NCBI RefSeq assembly: GCF_007644105.1
Contig: NZ_VFAC01000002.1
Span: 248,001-312,000, forward strand
Origin: Elioraea rosea
GTDB taxonomy: Bacteria > Pseudomonadota > Alphaproteobacteria > Acetobacterales > Acetobacteraceae
Length of the DNA: 64,000 nt
Direction: 5' to 3'
Shown: in pieces, positions 16,204 through 23,070 of the stretch
How the letters are laid out: each line of letters starts with the position of its first letter
How positions within the stretch are numbered: the stretch's first letter is position 1
Program-made: the position numbers and the translations under genes
The notes under the pieces: model-generated
What the model saw: only the letters and a program-made list of their open reading frames with translations
The model's database searches: none
Told to the model about the DNA's origin: nothing

Positions 16204-17940
16204 TCACGACGCCGCGAGGCCACGCGGCTCGGCATCGCGGACGGCAGCCGGGTCACGGCCAAGTGGGATTGCGGGAACGAGCTCGCGCAGTGCAGCGGGA
16301 ATGATCGTGAGCCCCTCAGGCGGCGACTGAGGGGCCTCGCCGAACTGAACGAAATTGGCAGGTTCGCCACGTCGGCGCGCCCAGCCGGCAGCCCTCGAGA
16401 TGCGCGACTGCGAGGCACCGGCCGTCACCAGAACCACTGCGCGCCCGTGCAGCTCTCCGTCCATGTCGGAAAGCTCGAGCGGCGCCTGGCCCTGGGCACG
16501 AAACGCTGCGCAGACGATCGCCGCGGCAGCCCTGTCGAGCGCTCCGGCCACCCCGAGGACGGCAGGGCCGCGGCGTGCATCCTCCGGCTCCTCGACGAAG
16601 CGGCGTGCCGCCTCGGCGAGCTGGACGGAGACGCCTGCGGCCTCTACCGGCCGCAGCGCCGATGCGCGCCGATCCTGCGCGGCCGCCTCGAGCGCCGAGA
16701 CGAACAGTTCCTGCAGCACTGTGGATTGCGAGGTCTGCTCGGCCTGTTCGTTGGCGATCGCCATCGCACCCTCGATGTCCTTGGCCAAGAGCCGCTGGTA
16801 GAACCGCATCGGCGCGGGCAGCACCTCCCCTTCCCCAAGCAGAACGTTCAGGAAGGAGAAGGACGGAACGTGGCGGCCGATGATGAGGAGGCAGGCCGTG
16901 ATCGCGGGTGCCAGGATCAGCCCGATCGGCCCCCACAGCACCGTCCACACAGCCGAGGAGAGTAGAAGCGCGAGCGGCGTGATGCCGGTGCTGCTGCCAT
17001 AGAGCGTCGGCTCGAGCGCATAGGTGATGACGATGTCGACGACCACGAACAGCGTAAGCACGAGGATCAGCGGCATCCAGCCCGTGGTGGTCGCAAGCGT
17101 CACCAGCACCGGGAAGCAGAGGAAGATCCACACCCCGATGAACGGCACGTAGCGAAGGATGAAGCCGAGCACGCCCCAGAGGGCGGCGTTGGGGATGCCG
17201 ATCGCCCAGAGACCGATGCCCATCGCCGTTCCGAACAGCGCGTTCAGCGCCGTCTGCATCAGGAGATAGCGGCCGACCCGCTCCGTCGCATCCGCCATCG
17301 CACGTGTCGTACGGTGCAGGTCATGCGTGCCGGCAAGCCGGAGCACGCGGTCGCGCACGTCCTCCCGCTGCACGAGCAGGAATGTCACGAGCAGAAGCGC
17401 GAGAGCCAGCGACGCAATGGGTGTCGCGACCCAGGACAGGAGCTCGATCAGCCGCGCGAGCGTGCCCCGCGTCTGGCTCCGATCAGTCACGACGATGGGA
17501 ACCTGTTCCGTCTGGCGCTGCGGAGACGAGGAGGCCTGCTCGGCCAGCCGCGACAATGTCTCTGCCGCGCGGTCGAGCACGCCAGAGCCGTCGCTCAGCG
17601 TCAGCAGCCGCTGGCGAAGCGTGAACTCGTAGCCTGGCAGCTCGGCCGCGAGGGTGATCGCCTGCGAGACGACGAGAAGCAGGACGCCAACGATCGCGGC
17701 GCTCGCGAGGAACATCATGATCAGTGCGGCCGGAACACGCGGCACACCTCGCCGCTCAAGCCAGGATGCTGGGGGCATGAGCGCGACGGAGAGGAGCAGC
17801 GCGAGCGCGAGCGGCACGAACACTGCCTGGCCGACATAAAGCACCGCAAAGACGATGCCGAGGATGATAGCGCCGTTGAGGGACCAGGCCTCCGCTGCCG
17901 GCGCAAGCGCCCGCAAGCCGCTTCGGCGTGTCGGCCTCAC
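16204..17940 (-). CDS. AI-2E/PerM family membrane transporter with long C-terminal extension
   Basis: A 578-residue polytopic protein of the AI-2 exporter (PerM/YdiK) family. The N-terminal ~370 residues hold the family's hydrophobic segments (ILGIVFAVLYVGQAVFVPLALAL, LWGVLGFILRYVPFIGVWIF and so on). The last ~200 residues are hydrophilic and predicted cytosolic, which is longer than the usual 350-400 residue members. The GTG start at 17940 overlaps the stop of the phosphoesterase gene (GTGA), so it is probably translated from the same mRNA. The transported substrate is not known; the family name should not be taken as proof of autoinducer export. Confidence 0.85.
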   Translation of the reverse strand: MRPTRRSGLRALAPAAEAWSLNGAIILGIVFAVLYVGQAVFVPLALALLLSVALMPPASWLERRGVPRVPAALIMMFLASAAIVGVLLLVVSQAITLAAELPGYEFTLRQRLLTLSDGSGVLDRAAETLSRLAEQASSSPQRQTEQVPIVVTDRSQTRGTLARLIELLSWVATPIASLALALLLVTFLLVQREDVRDRVLRLAGTHDLHRTTRAMADATERVGRYLLMQTALNALFGTAMGIGLWAIGIPNAALWGVLGFILRYVPFIGVWIFLCFPVLVTLATTTGWMPLILVLTLFVVVDIVITYALEPTLYGSSTGITPLALLLSSAVWTVLWGPIGLILAPAITACLLIIGRHVPSFSFLNVLLGEGEVLPAPMRFYQRLLAKDIEGAMAIANEQAEQTSQSTVLQELFVSALEAAAQDRRASALRPVEAAGVSVQLAEAARRFVEEPEDARRGPAVLGVAGALDRAAAAIVCAAFRAQGQAPLELSDMDGELHGRAVVLVTAGASQSRISRAAGWARRRGEPANFVQFGEAPQSPPEGLTIIPAALRELVPAIPLGRDPAAVRDAEPRGLAAS

Positions 17941-18764
17941 GACAGGTTCTCCGCACCGCCGGTTCCGACCCGGGCAGAAACGGCTTCGAGATCGGCCGGA
18001 CCCGGGCGGATCGGGGCCGCGAGCCACCGCATTCCGCGCCTCTGGCGCACGGTCACATCAATGCGGCTCGCGCCGACATCGACGAGATTGTAGCTGTTGC
18101 CATGGCCATCGTGCCGATGCGACAACGACGAGCCGGAGACGATCTGCGGTGGAAGTCCTCGCCCCTGCTCGAGCATCAGCGGGCGATGAAGATGCCCGGC
18201 AAGGATTGCCACAACGCCCGTTCGCCCGAGCGTCGCCCGGAGCGCACGGCTTCGTCCGAGTGGGCGTCGATGCGCTGCCCAATCCGGATGGACGGGCGGA
18301 TGGTGGAGCGCGAGCACCACTCTGCGCGCCCGGCGCTCCGTGCGCGCCGAGACGATGCTGGCAATTTGCTCGTGCGAGATCCTGCCAGCCGACCAGTCGA
18401 GATGCGCCGCCATGCGGCGCACGGTGTTCAGGCCGATCACCAACGTGTCGCCGAGTGCAATCATGCCTTCGGTGGACGGGCTGAAATAGGCATGCCACCT
18501 CCCGAATGGGTCGCCGAAGCGGGCGAGCAGATCATGTGCGGGGATGTCATGATTGCCCGGCACGGCGAGTACCGGAAGGCCCAAGCCATCGAGGAAGCGG
18601 CGCGCCGCGGTGAACTCATCCGCTTGCGCCCGCTGCGTCAGGTCGCCGGTGACGACGACGGCATCGGCGCCCTGCTCGCCGAGGTCCTCGGCAAGGGATG
18701 CATCGAGCCCGTTTTCCACAGTTCCGAAATGCAGGTCAGACAGGTGTGCGATGCGCCCGGTCAC
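17937..18764 (-). CDS. Calcineurin-like metallophosphoesterase
   Basis: A 275-residue dinuclear-metal phosphoesterase. The metal-binding blocks are present in order: SDLHFG (10-15), VVTGDLTQ (38-45), VPGNHD (67-72), ALHHPP (about 150) and LAGHLHRP (about 190). This resembles CpdA-like and other cytosolic phosphodiesterases. The start overlaps the lipid kinase stop by 4 bases and the stop overlaps the AI-2E gene, so three genes form one operon (kinase, phosphoesterase, transporter). The phosphorylated substrate is unknown; with a lipid kinase upstream, a lipid phosphate is conceivable but only inferred. Confidence 0.88.
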   Translation of the reverse strand: MTGRIAHLSDLHFGTVENGLDASLAEDLGEQGADAVVVTGDLTQRAQADEFTAARRFLDGLGLPVLAVPGNHDIPAHDLLARFGDPFGRWHAYFSPSTEGMIALGDTLVIGLNTVRRMAAHLDWSAGRISHEQIASIVSARTERRARRVVLALHHPPVHPDWAAHRRPLGRSRALRATLGRTGVVAILAGHLHRPLMLEQGRGLPPQIVSGSSLSHRHDGHGNSYNLVDVGASRIDVTVRQRRGMRWLAAPIRPGPADLEAVSARVGTGGAENLS

Positions 18765-19693
18765 GCAGCCCGTCCCGGAACGAGGACGTGACAGGTCTCA
18801 TGCGCGACCTCGAACTGGAGCGGCGGTGGCATCAGGCACATCTCGCCGTCCAGCGTGAGGCGCAGGTGCCCCGTGCGCGAGAGGACGGAGAGCCGCGGCA
18901 GGATGACGCGCTCGACGGCAGGCGCCTCGCCGAACCGCCCGCGGAACCATCGCCAGGCCTGGAGCGCGCCCATCATCACGCCCGATCGCGTCACCGCATC
19001 GGCGCGGAGCCCACCGTCTTCCTGCGGACCGGGGACGGTGACGACCGCAGCGACCGCATCGCGACGCCAGCCGTCGGGACCGATGAGGCGTATCCGCCGG
19101 CGGCGGAGCGGGCGCCCGAGTGCGCGCAGCGCGCCAACGAGGAGCTTGAGCCAGTTCTCACCCGGCTTCCGCTGCAGCTCGCGCAATCGCGCAAGCCGTG
19201 CCGGGCGCCCGATGAGGGATTGGTAGAGGAAGATCCGTCCGTTCACGGTGCCCACCGTCAACGCCGCACGCTTCGCAGTTGATAGAGATTCAACAGCGGC
19301 AATCGGGTCGTCGGGGAGGCCAAGGCGGCAAGCGAGGCGATTCATCGTTCCGCACGGCAGGATGCCGATGGGAATGCCCGTCTCTGCCAGCGACCGTGCC
19401 ACAGCAGAGACGGTTCCGTCTCCGCCCGCCACGATGACGGCGTCAGGATCCGCGCCAAGGATCGCAGCGAGCTGCTCCTCGAGGGGCAGATCAGGCTTCG
19501 GCGGGGTTGCGAGGGCAAAGCCGTGATCCTCGAGCGCTACCGCGAAGGCGGACGCACCATCCTGCCGCTCTGCGAGGCCGCGCGCGCGCGCGTTGACCAC
19601 GAGCCCCACGCGCAGCGCACCCTCACGCGGTGCGGCGCCGCTGCGTTGAACCGCAACCGGTTCCGTCGCGCGCGGATGCGCAAGACTGGGCAT
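18761..19693 (-). CDS. Diacylglycerol/lipid kinase family protein (YegS/DgkB-like)
   Basis: A 310-residue kinase of the DAGK catalytic family. It has VVNARARG near the N-terminus and the nucleotide-binding VAGGDGTVSAVA with the GGDGT signature, followed by GIPIGILPCGTMN. It would phosphorylate a lipid such as diacylglycerol or a sphingoid base at the inner membrane. The start at 19693 has GGAGAGGAGC upstream; a GTG two codons earlier is possible. A much longer upstream frame (to 20245) crosses DUF1328 on the same strand and was rejected. An EcfG-like promoter sits at 19749-19773. Confidence 0.85.
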   Translation of the reverse strand: MPSLAHPRATEPVAVQRSGAAPREGALRVGLVVNARARGLAERQDGASAFAVALEDHGFALATPPKPDLPLEEQLAAILGADPDAVIVAGGDGTVSAVARSLAETGIPIGILPCGTMNRLACRLGLPDDPIAAVESLSTAKRAALTVGTVNGRIFLYQSLIGRPARLARLRELQRKPGENWLKLLVGALRALGRPLRRRRIRLIGPDGWRRDAVAAVVTVPGPQEDGGLRADAVTRSGVMMGALQAWRWFRGRFGEAPAVERVILPRLSVLSRTGHLRLTLDGEMCLMPPPLQFEVAHETCHVLVPGRAA

Positions 19694-19748
19694 GTGCACG
19701 AAGCTCCTCTCCGGACAGGTGGCGCGGACAATGTCCTCGCCAGCACAC

Positions 19749-19773
19749 AACGCCGAGAGGCGCGATTGGTTGC
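19749..19773 (-). promoter_or_regulatory. EcfG-type promoter of the lipid kinase operon
   Basis: Minus strand: GCAAC, a 16-base spacer, CGTTG. There is one mismatch to GGAAC-N16-CGTT. The -10 element lies about 56 bases before the kinase start codon. It would place the kinase, phosphoesterase and AI-2E-type genes in the general stress regulon. Confidence 0.6.
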
Positions 19774-19810
19774 GGCACCGTACCGCGCGCCCTGCCTCGG
19801 CAGAATTAGA

Positions 19811-19847
19811 ACCGCCCGCAACCTCCGAGGAGGATCGGGCGGGCGGT
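19811..19847 (-). other. Stem-loop upstream of the lipid kinase promoter
   Basis: ACCGCCCGC pairs with GCGGGCGGT (9 bp) around an inner CCTC/GAGG hairpin. It lies between the DUF1328 terminator and the lipid kinase promoter. On the minus strand it is followed by TTCTAATTCT, so it may be a second, weaker terminator. Function uncertain. Confidence 0.4.
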
Positions 19848-19870
19848 ACGTGACGAGGAGAAAAGCAGCA

Positions 19871-19909
19871 GACGGCCGGCGCGGGGAGGGGGAGGCCGCG
19901 CCGGCCGTC
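19871..19909 (-). terminator. Terminator after DUF1328 gene
   Basis: A perfect 14-bp stem (GACGGCCGGCGCGG with its complement) and an 11-base purine loop. Read on the minus strand it is followed by TGCTGCTTTTCT. It lies two bases beyond the DUF1328 stop codon. Confidence 0.75.
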
Positions 19910-19911
19910 GC

Positions 19912-20076
19912 TCACGCGGCTCCAACGAAGCCGGTGACGAGGGAGACGACGAGAAGGATGAGAAACACGACGAAAAGCACCTTCGCGATACCCGCGGCGG
20001 CGGAGGCAATCCCACCGAAGCCGAGGATGCCCGCGATCAGGGCAAGGATGAAGAAGAGCGCCGCATAGCCGAGCAT
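19912..20076 (-). CDS. DUF1328 (YtjA-like) small membrane protein
   Basis: A 54-residue protein beginning [16 protein letters not shown] and ending TGFVGAA. It has two hydrophobic segments (about 4-28 and 31-50), matching the DUF1328 family of small inner-membrane proteins, often stress-induced in alphaproteobacteria. The ribosome binding site is CAGGAGG seven bases before ATG. It is short and easily missed. An EcfG-like promoter lies 37 bases upstream and a strong terminator follows, so it is a single-gene unit. Confidence 0.88.
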   Translation of the reverse strand: MLGYAALFFILALIAGILGFGGIASAAAGIAKVLFVVFLILLVVSLVTGFVGAA

Positions 20077-20112
20077 GGAAACCTCCTGGGGAACGTTGCA
20101 CGCTGCCGCAAC

Positions 20113-20137
20113 AACGTGGCGTGCATTGCCCGGTTTC
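20113..20137 (-). promoter_or_regulatory. EcfG-type promoter of DUF1328 gene
   Basis: Minus strand: GAAAC, a 16-base spacer, CGTTG. There is one mismatch to the EcfG consensus. The -10 element is about 37 bases before the start codon. Confidence 0.6.
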
Positions 20138-20208
20138 AGCGCCGCACTGCAACCGATGCCGTAGATTCCTTCGTATCGGACCCGATCGTCTTTTCCCGAA
20201 CAAGCGAA

Positions 20209-20235
20209 CGCCGCCGCGGCGGTGCCGCGACGGCG
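20209..20235 (-). terminator. Possible terminator after csbD-like gene
   Basis: An 11-bp GC-rich stem (with one G-U pair) and a 5-base loop, downstream of the CsbD stop on the minus strand. The following sequence TTCGCTTGTTC is only partly T-rich, so activity is uncertain. Confidence 0.4.
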
Positions 20236-20278
20236 TCCTCGTCACTCCGTATGCGTCACGCCACGTGGCGGACGTCGA

Positions 20279-20476
20279 TCAGAGCGTATCCTCCCAGGAC
20301 TTCACCTGGCGCTCGGCCTCGTCCTTGGCGATGCCATATCGCTCCTGGATGCGGCCGATGAGCTGCTCGCGCTTGCCGTCGACGACCGTCAGGTCGTCGT
20401 CCGTGAGCTGGCCCCACTTCTCCTTCACCTTGCCGGTCATCTGCTTCCAGTTGCCGGAGACCCTGTCCCAGTTCAT
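20279..20476 (-). CDS. CsbD family stress protein
   Basis: A 65-residue hydrophilic protein. MNWDRVSGNWKQMTGKVKEKWG followed by a GKREQLIGRIQERYG block is the CsbD pattern (small stress-induced proteins of unknown biochemical role). GAGGAG precedes the ATG by 7 bases. An EcfG-like promoter sits upstream. The gene lies next to phyR on the same strand but is separately promoted. Confidence 0.9.
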   Translation of the reverse strand: MNWDRVSGNWKQMTGKVKEKWGQLTDDDLTVVDGKREQLIGRIQERYGIAKDEAERQVKSWEDTL

Positions 20477-20524
20477 CGCGAACTCCTCATCTCATGAGCG
20501 CCGCGCAACGCGGCACCTGCGGGG

Positions 20525-20551
20525 AAAACGCCGGCGCGGCGCACCGGTTGC
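20525..20551 (-). promoter_or_regulatory. EcfG-type promoter of the csbD-like gene
   Basis: Minus strand: GCAAC, a 16-base spacer, CGTTTT. There is one mismatch to GGAAC-N16-CGTT. The -10 is about 50 bases before the start codon, between phyR and csbD. Confidence 0.65.
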
Positions 20552-20573
20552 GGCGCCGGCAACGCGACGCCGA

Positions 20574-21293
20574 TCACACGATCGGCACGGAGCTGGTGGT
20601 CGTTGCCTGGTAAGTGGCGATCGCGAGCGCGCGCGGCTCGAACGGCTTGCTGATGATGAAGGTCGGCTCCGCGCCCCGTGCGGTCAGCAGGCGCTCCGGG
20701 TAGGCGGTGACGAAGATCACCGGCACGCGCATCGACTTCTGGATGCGCGCGACGGCCGCGCTGCCATCGCCGCCTCTGCCGAGATTGATGTCGGCGAGGA
20801 TGAGCCCGGGCTTCTTCTCGGTCGCGAGACGGACGGCCTCGGCCTCGCTCGCGGCGACTCCCACCACCCTGTGCCCGCACGCCTCAACAAGGCGGCGGAC
20901 GTCCATCGCAATGATCGGCTCGTCCTCGATCACGAGAACGTCCGTCGCCGCCGTCGCGCGCAGCGCCGCCCGCGCCTCCTCGAGCTCGCGGCCAGCCTCC
21001 TCGCCGGACAGGCCGACGACCTGGCCAGCCTCGTCGATGGTGAGGTCCTCGAGCGCGGTCAGGAGAAGGAGCTGCCTCTGGCGGGCCGACAGTCCCTGGG
21101 CGTCCGGTCGTTCTGGCGCCCGCTCGGTGATTGCGGCATAGAGCGCGAGCCGCGGCTCAAGCGGCGGCAGGTCGCCCCGAAGCGCTTCCGCAACGAGCCC
21201 ATCACCTGCTTCCTGCGAGCCGGTGAGCGCTCGCGCGTAGCGGCGCGCCATCGGCAGGGTGCGCACGAGGATGTCGCGACTAGACTCGGTCAT
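20574..21293 (-). CDS. phyR: General stress response anti-anti-sigma factor PhyR
   Basis: A 239-residue protein with an N-terminal ECF-sigma-like domain (about 1-115, including ALTGSQEAGDGLV and LTIDEAGQVVGLSGEEA) and a C-terminal receiver domain (about 118-235). The receiver has acidic residues in VIEDEP, phosphoacceptor Asp168 in LILADINLG and the Lys of IISKPFEP. In alphaproteobacteria, phosphorylated PhyR binds NepR and frees the EcfG sigma factor. The start at 21293 is set by GGAGG seven bases upstream; an in-frame upstream extension has no such site. It is divergent from the first ECF sigma gene and close to nepR. Confidence 0.95.
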   Translation of the reverse strand: MTESSRDILVRTLPMARRYARALTGSQEAGDGLVAEALRGDLPPLEPRLALYAAITERAPERPDAQGLSARQRQLLLLTALEDLTIDEAGQVVGLSGEEAGRELEEARAALRATAATDVLVIEDEPIIAMDVRRLVEACGHRVVGVAASEAEAVRLATEKKPGLILADINLGRGGDGSAAVARIQKSMRVPVIFVTAYPERLLTARGAEPTFIISKPFEPRALAIATYQATTTSSVPIV

Positions 21294-21348
21294 CTTGGTT
21301 CCTCCGACAGACGGCTTACGTGTAACCGCCATGGCACTGCATCGCCCA

Positions 21349-21378
21349 TCACCGAAAGCACCCCGTTCACCGAAAGCA
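21349..21378 (+). repeat. 12-bp direct repeat before the first sigma gene
   Basis: TCACCGAAAGCA occurs at 21349-21360 and again at 21367-21378, 18 bases apart start to start, in the phyR/sigma intergenic region. The second copy runs into the proposed ATG. The spacing could suit a DNA-binding protein, but chance or a small duplication is equally possible. Confidence 0.5.
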
Positions 21379-21887
21379 TGGGGAGAATGACGGGCTCCTC
21401 GGCCACGTTCCGGCAAGGGCTCATCGAGCTGATGCCCAGGCTGCGCGGCTTCGCCCGCTTCCTGGCGAAAGATACCACCGCGGCCGACGACCTCGTGCAG
21501 GATGCACTGTTGCGCGCGCTCGGGGCCGAGGCAAGCTGGCAGCAGGGAAGCGACCTCGCCGCGTGGATGTTCCGCATCCTGCGCAACGCGTTCTTCGAGG
21601 AACAGCGTCGCAAGCGACGCCGCAGCATGACGATCATCTCCCATGACGGCGATGGCGAGGGCGCGATGGAGCCGAGGGTCGAGGCCTCGCAGCACGCGGC
21701 GAGCGAATTGTCGGCGCTCGACGAGGCGATCCGCGCCCTGCCACTCGGCCAGCGCGAGGCGCTGTTGCTCGTCTCCGCCCAGGGCTTCTCGGTCGGGGAG
21801 GCCGCTGCGATCTGCGGCGTGCCGGAAGGCACGATCAAGGCGCGGATATCCCGCGCGCGCGCAGTCCTGCACCGCCGGTTCGGCTAG
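21378..21887 (+). CDS. ECF sigma factor, EcfG-like (first copy)
   Basis: A 169-residue sigma factor. Region 2 is LMPRLRGFARFLAKDTTAADDLVQDALLRAL with AAWMFRILRNAFFEEQRRKRR. Region 4 is ALPLGQREALLLVSAQGFSVGEAAAICGVPEGTIKARISRAR. It resembles the EcfG/ECF15 group controlled by NepR. Two starts are possible, ATG 21378 or 21387; neither has an ideal ribosome binding site. It is divergent from phyR. The second sigma gene 240 bases downstream is the one coupled to nepR, so this copy may be an accessory sigma with overlapping or distinct promoters. Confidence 0.88.
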   Translation: MGRMTGSSATFRQGLIELMPRLRGFARFLAKDTTAADDLVQDALLRALGAEASWQQGSDLAAWMFRILRNAFFEEQRRKRRRSMTIISHDGDGEGAMEPRVEASQHAASELSALDEAIRALPLGQREALLLVSAQGFSVGEAAAICGVPEGTIKARISRARAVLHRRFG

Positions 21888-21992
21888 GCCACGTCACGTC
21901 GTGCACAGTGAGCAGCATATCGCGATGAATCTCATGGGTTTGGCCGACATCATGCCGGGGCTCTCGCCCGCCGGACATGGCGGCCCGAGAAG

Positions 21993-22017
21993 GGAACTCC
22001 GGCGGGTCTCACCGGTT
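21993..22017 (+). promoter_or_regulatory. EcfG-type promoter upstream of the second sigma gene
   Basis: GGAAC, a 16-base spacer, GGTT. The -35 is perfect and the -10 has one mismatch (CGTT expected). It is about 110 bases before the GTG start of the sigma-nepR-kinase operon. EcfG operons are often autoregulated, which supports it. Confidence 0.5.
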
Positions 22018-22126
22018 GCCCCTATTCTATGCATACCTGTCTTGCGTCACACGCATTGGTCCGAGGCAACCGAATTGCCGCGCCGATCATTTGGCCTGGC
22101 ATCGAGGCAATCGTTTAGGTGACATC

Positions 22127-22837
22127 GTGAATCTGACCGCGACCGACCAGATCTCCGCAGAGCGTCCCAGCGCGGATCGCTGCGTGGCCGAAGGGGCGAC
22201 CGCGACGACGACTTCGCGCAACCGCAACGCAAACCGAGCCTCCGAGGGCGAGTTCCACTCGCTTCTCGTCGCCACGCTTCCAGCGCTGCGCCTCCAGGCC
22301 TTGGCGATGACGCGAAACCGCGCCGACGCGGACGACCTCGTCCAGTCGGCCGTGGTCAATGCACTTTCGGCGCAGGGCCAGTTCGAGCAGGGCACGAATT
22401 TCGGCGCCTGGATGTATCGCATCTTGCGCAACCGCTTCCTGTCGGACCGCCGCCGCGCCAGGCCGCACACCGACATCGAGGACGCACCTAGCGCAGCGTT
22501 CGCCCGTCCGGCCACGCAGGACAGCGGCCTCGTGATGGCGGAGCTGCAACAGGGCCTTGCCCGCCTGCCGGTCGATCATCGTGTCGCCCTCGTGATGGTC
22601 TCTGTAGAAGGCAAGTCCTACGAGGAGGTGGCCGCGACGCTCGGCTGCCCCGTTGGCACCGCGAAATGCCGTGTCTTCCGCGCGCGGCGCCAGCTCGAGG
22701 CCTGGCTGCTCGGCGAGGACGAGAAGCCGAGCCGCAGCGGCCGCGCCATCGGTGCTCGCAAAACGGCACCGATTTCCACTAAGATCACGGACTCGCGAGA
22801 CGCACGGCTGAAGGAGCCGTTGAGCTGTAGGACTTGA
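22127..22837 (+). CDS. ecfG: ECF sigma factor EcfG (nepR-linked copy)
   Basis: A 236-residue ECF sigma factor. After a ~45-residue N-terminal tail, region 2 has LPALRLQALAMTRNRADADDLVQSAVVNAL and GAWMYRILRNRFLSDRRRAR. Region 4 has LPVDHRVALVMVSVEGKSYEEVAATLGCPVGTAKCRVFRARRQL. A ~45-residue tail follows. GTG at 22127 has AGGTGA six bases upstream; more upstream sequence is open but not protein-like. The stop shares a base with the nepR start, so the sigma and its likely anti-sigma are translationally coupled. It should direct transcription of stress genes from GGAAC-N16-CGTT-like promoters. Confidence 0.88.
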   Translation: MNLTATDQISAERPSADRCVAEGATATTTSRNRNANRASEGEFHSLLVATLPALRLQALAMTRNRADADDLVQSAVVNALSAQGQFEQGTNFGAWMYRILRNRFLSDRRRARPHTDIEDAPSAAFARPATQDSGLVMAELQQGLARLPVDHRVALVMVSVEGKSYEEVAATLGCPVGTAKCRVFRARRQLEAWLLGEDEKPSRSGRAIGARKTAPISTKITDSRDARLKEPLSCRT

Positions 22838-23070
22838 TGACCGAACAGAACGACAGGAAGGGAACCGACCCGGGCCGCGAGACGCCGACCACGGCGTCCG
22901 CGGCGCGCGGCTCTCCGGGCGGTCCGAAGAAGATGGCGGCGGATTCCGCTTTCGACTCCTGGCTTCGCGGCAAGCTTCACGCGATCTTCGATGGCGTCGC
23001 GCAGGAGCCCTTGCCCGATGAGCTCATCCGTCTGATCGAGCAGGATCGCGACCGGAACGAGAAGAAATGA
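22837..23070 (+). CDS. nepR: Anti-sigma factor NepR
   Basis: A 77-residue protein. The C-terminal half carries the NepR core: FDSWLRGKLHAIFDGV, then EPLPDELIRLIEQ. NepR binds EcfG and is removed by phosphorylated PhyR. The ATG at 22837 overlaps the sigma stop by one base, and the stop overlaps the kinase start by 4 bases. The N-terminus is low complexity and presumably disordered, as usual for NepR. Confidence 0.92.
   Translation: MTEQNDRKGTDPGRETPTTASAARGSPGGPKKMAADSAFDSWLRGKLHAIFDGVAQEPLPDELIRLIEQDRDRNEKK

Noticed and set aside
19694-20245. N-terminal extension of the lipid kinase
   Set aside because: It runs across the DUF1328 gene, its terminator and both promoters on the same strand, and the residues are Arg/Cys-rich. 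The kinase domain begins just after ATG 19693.
22098-22117. CGTTT at 22111-22115 as the -10 of an EcfG promoter for the second sigma gene
   Set aside because: No GNAAC lies 16-17 bases upstream; the site at 21993-22017 fits better.
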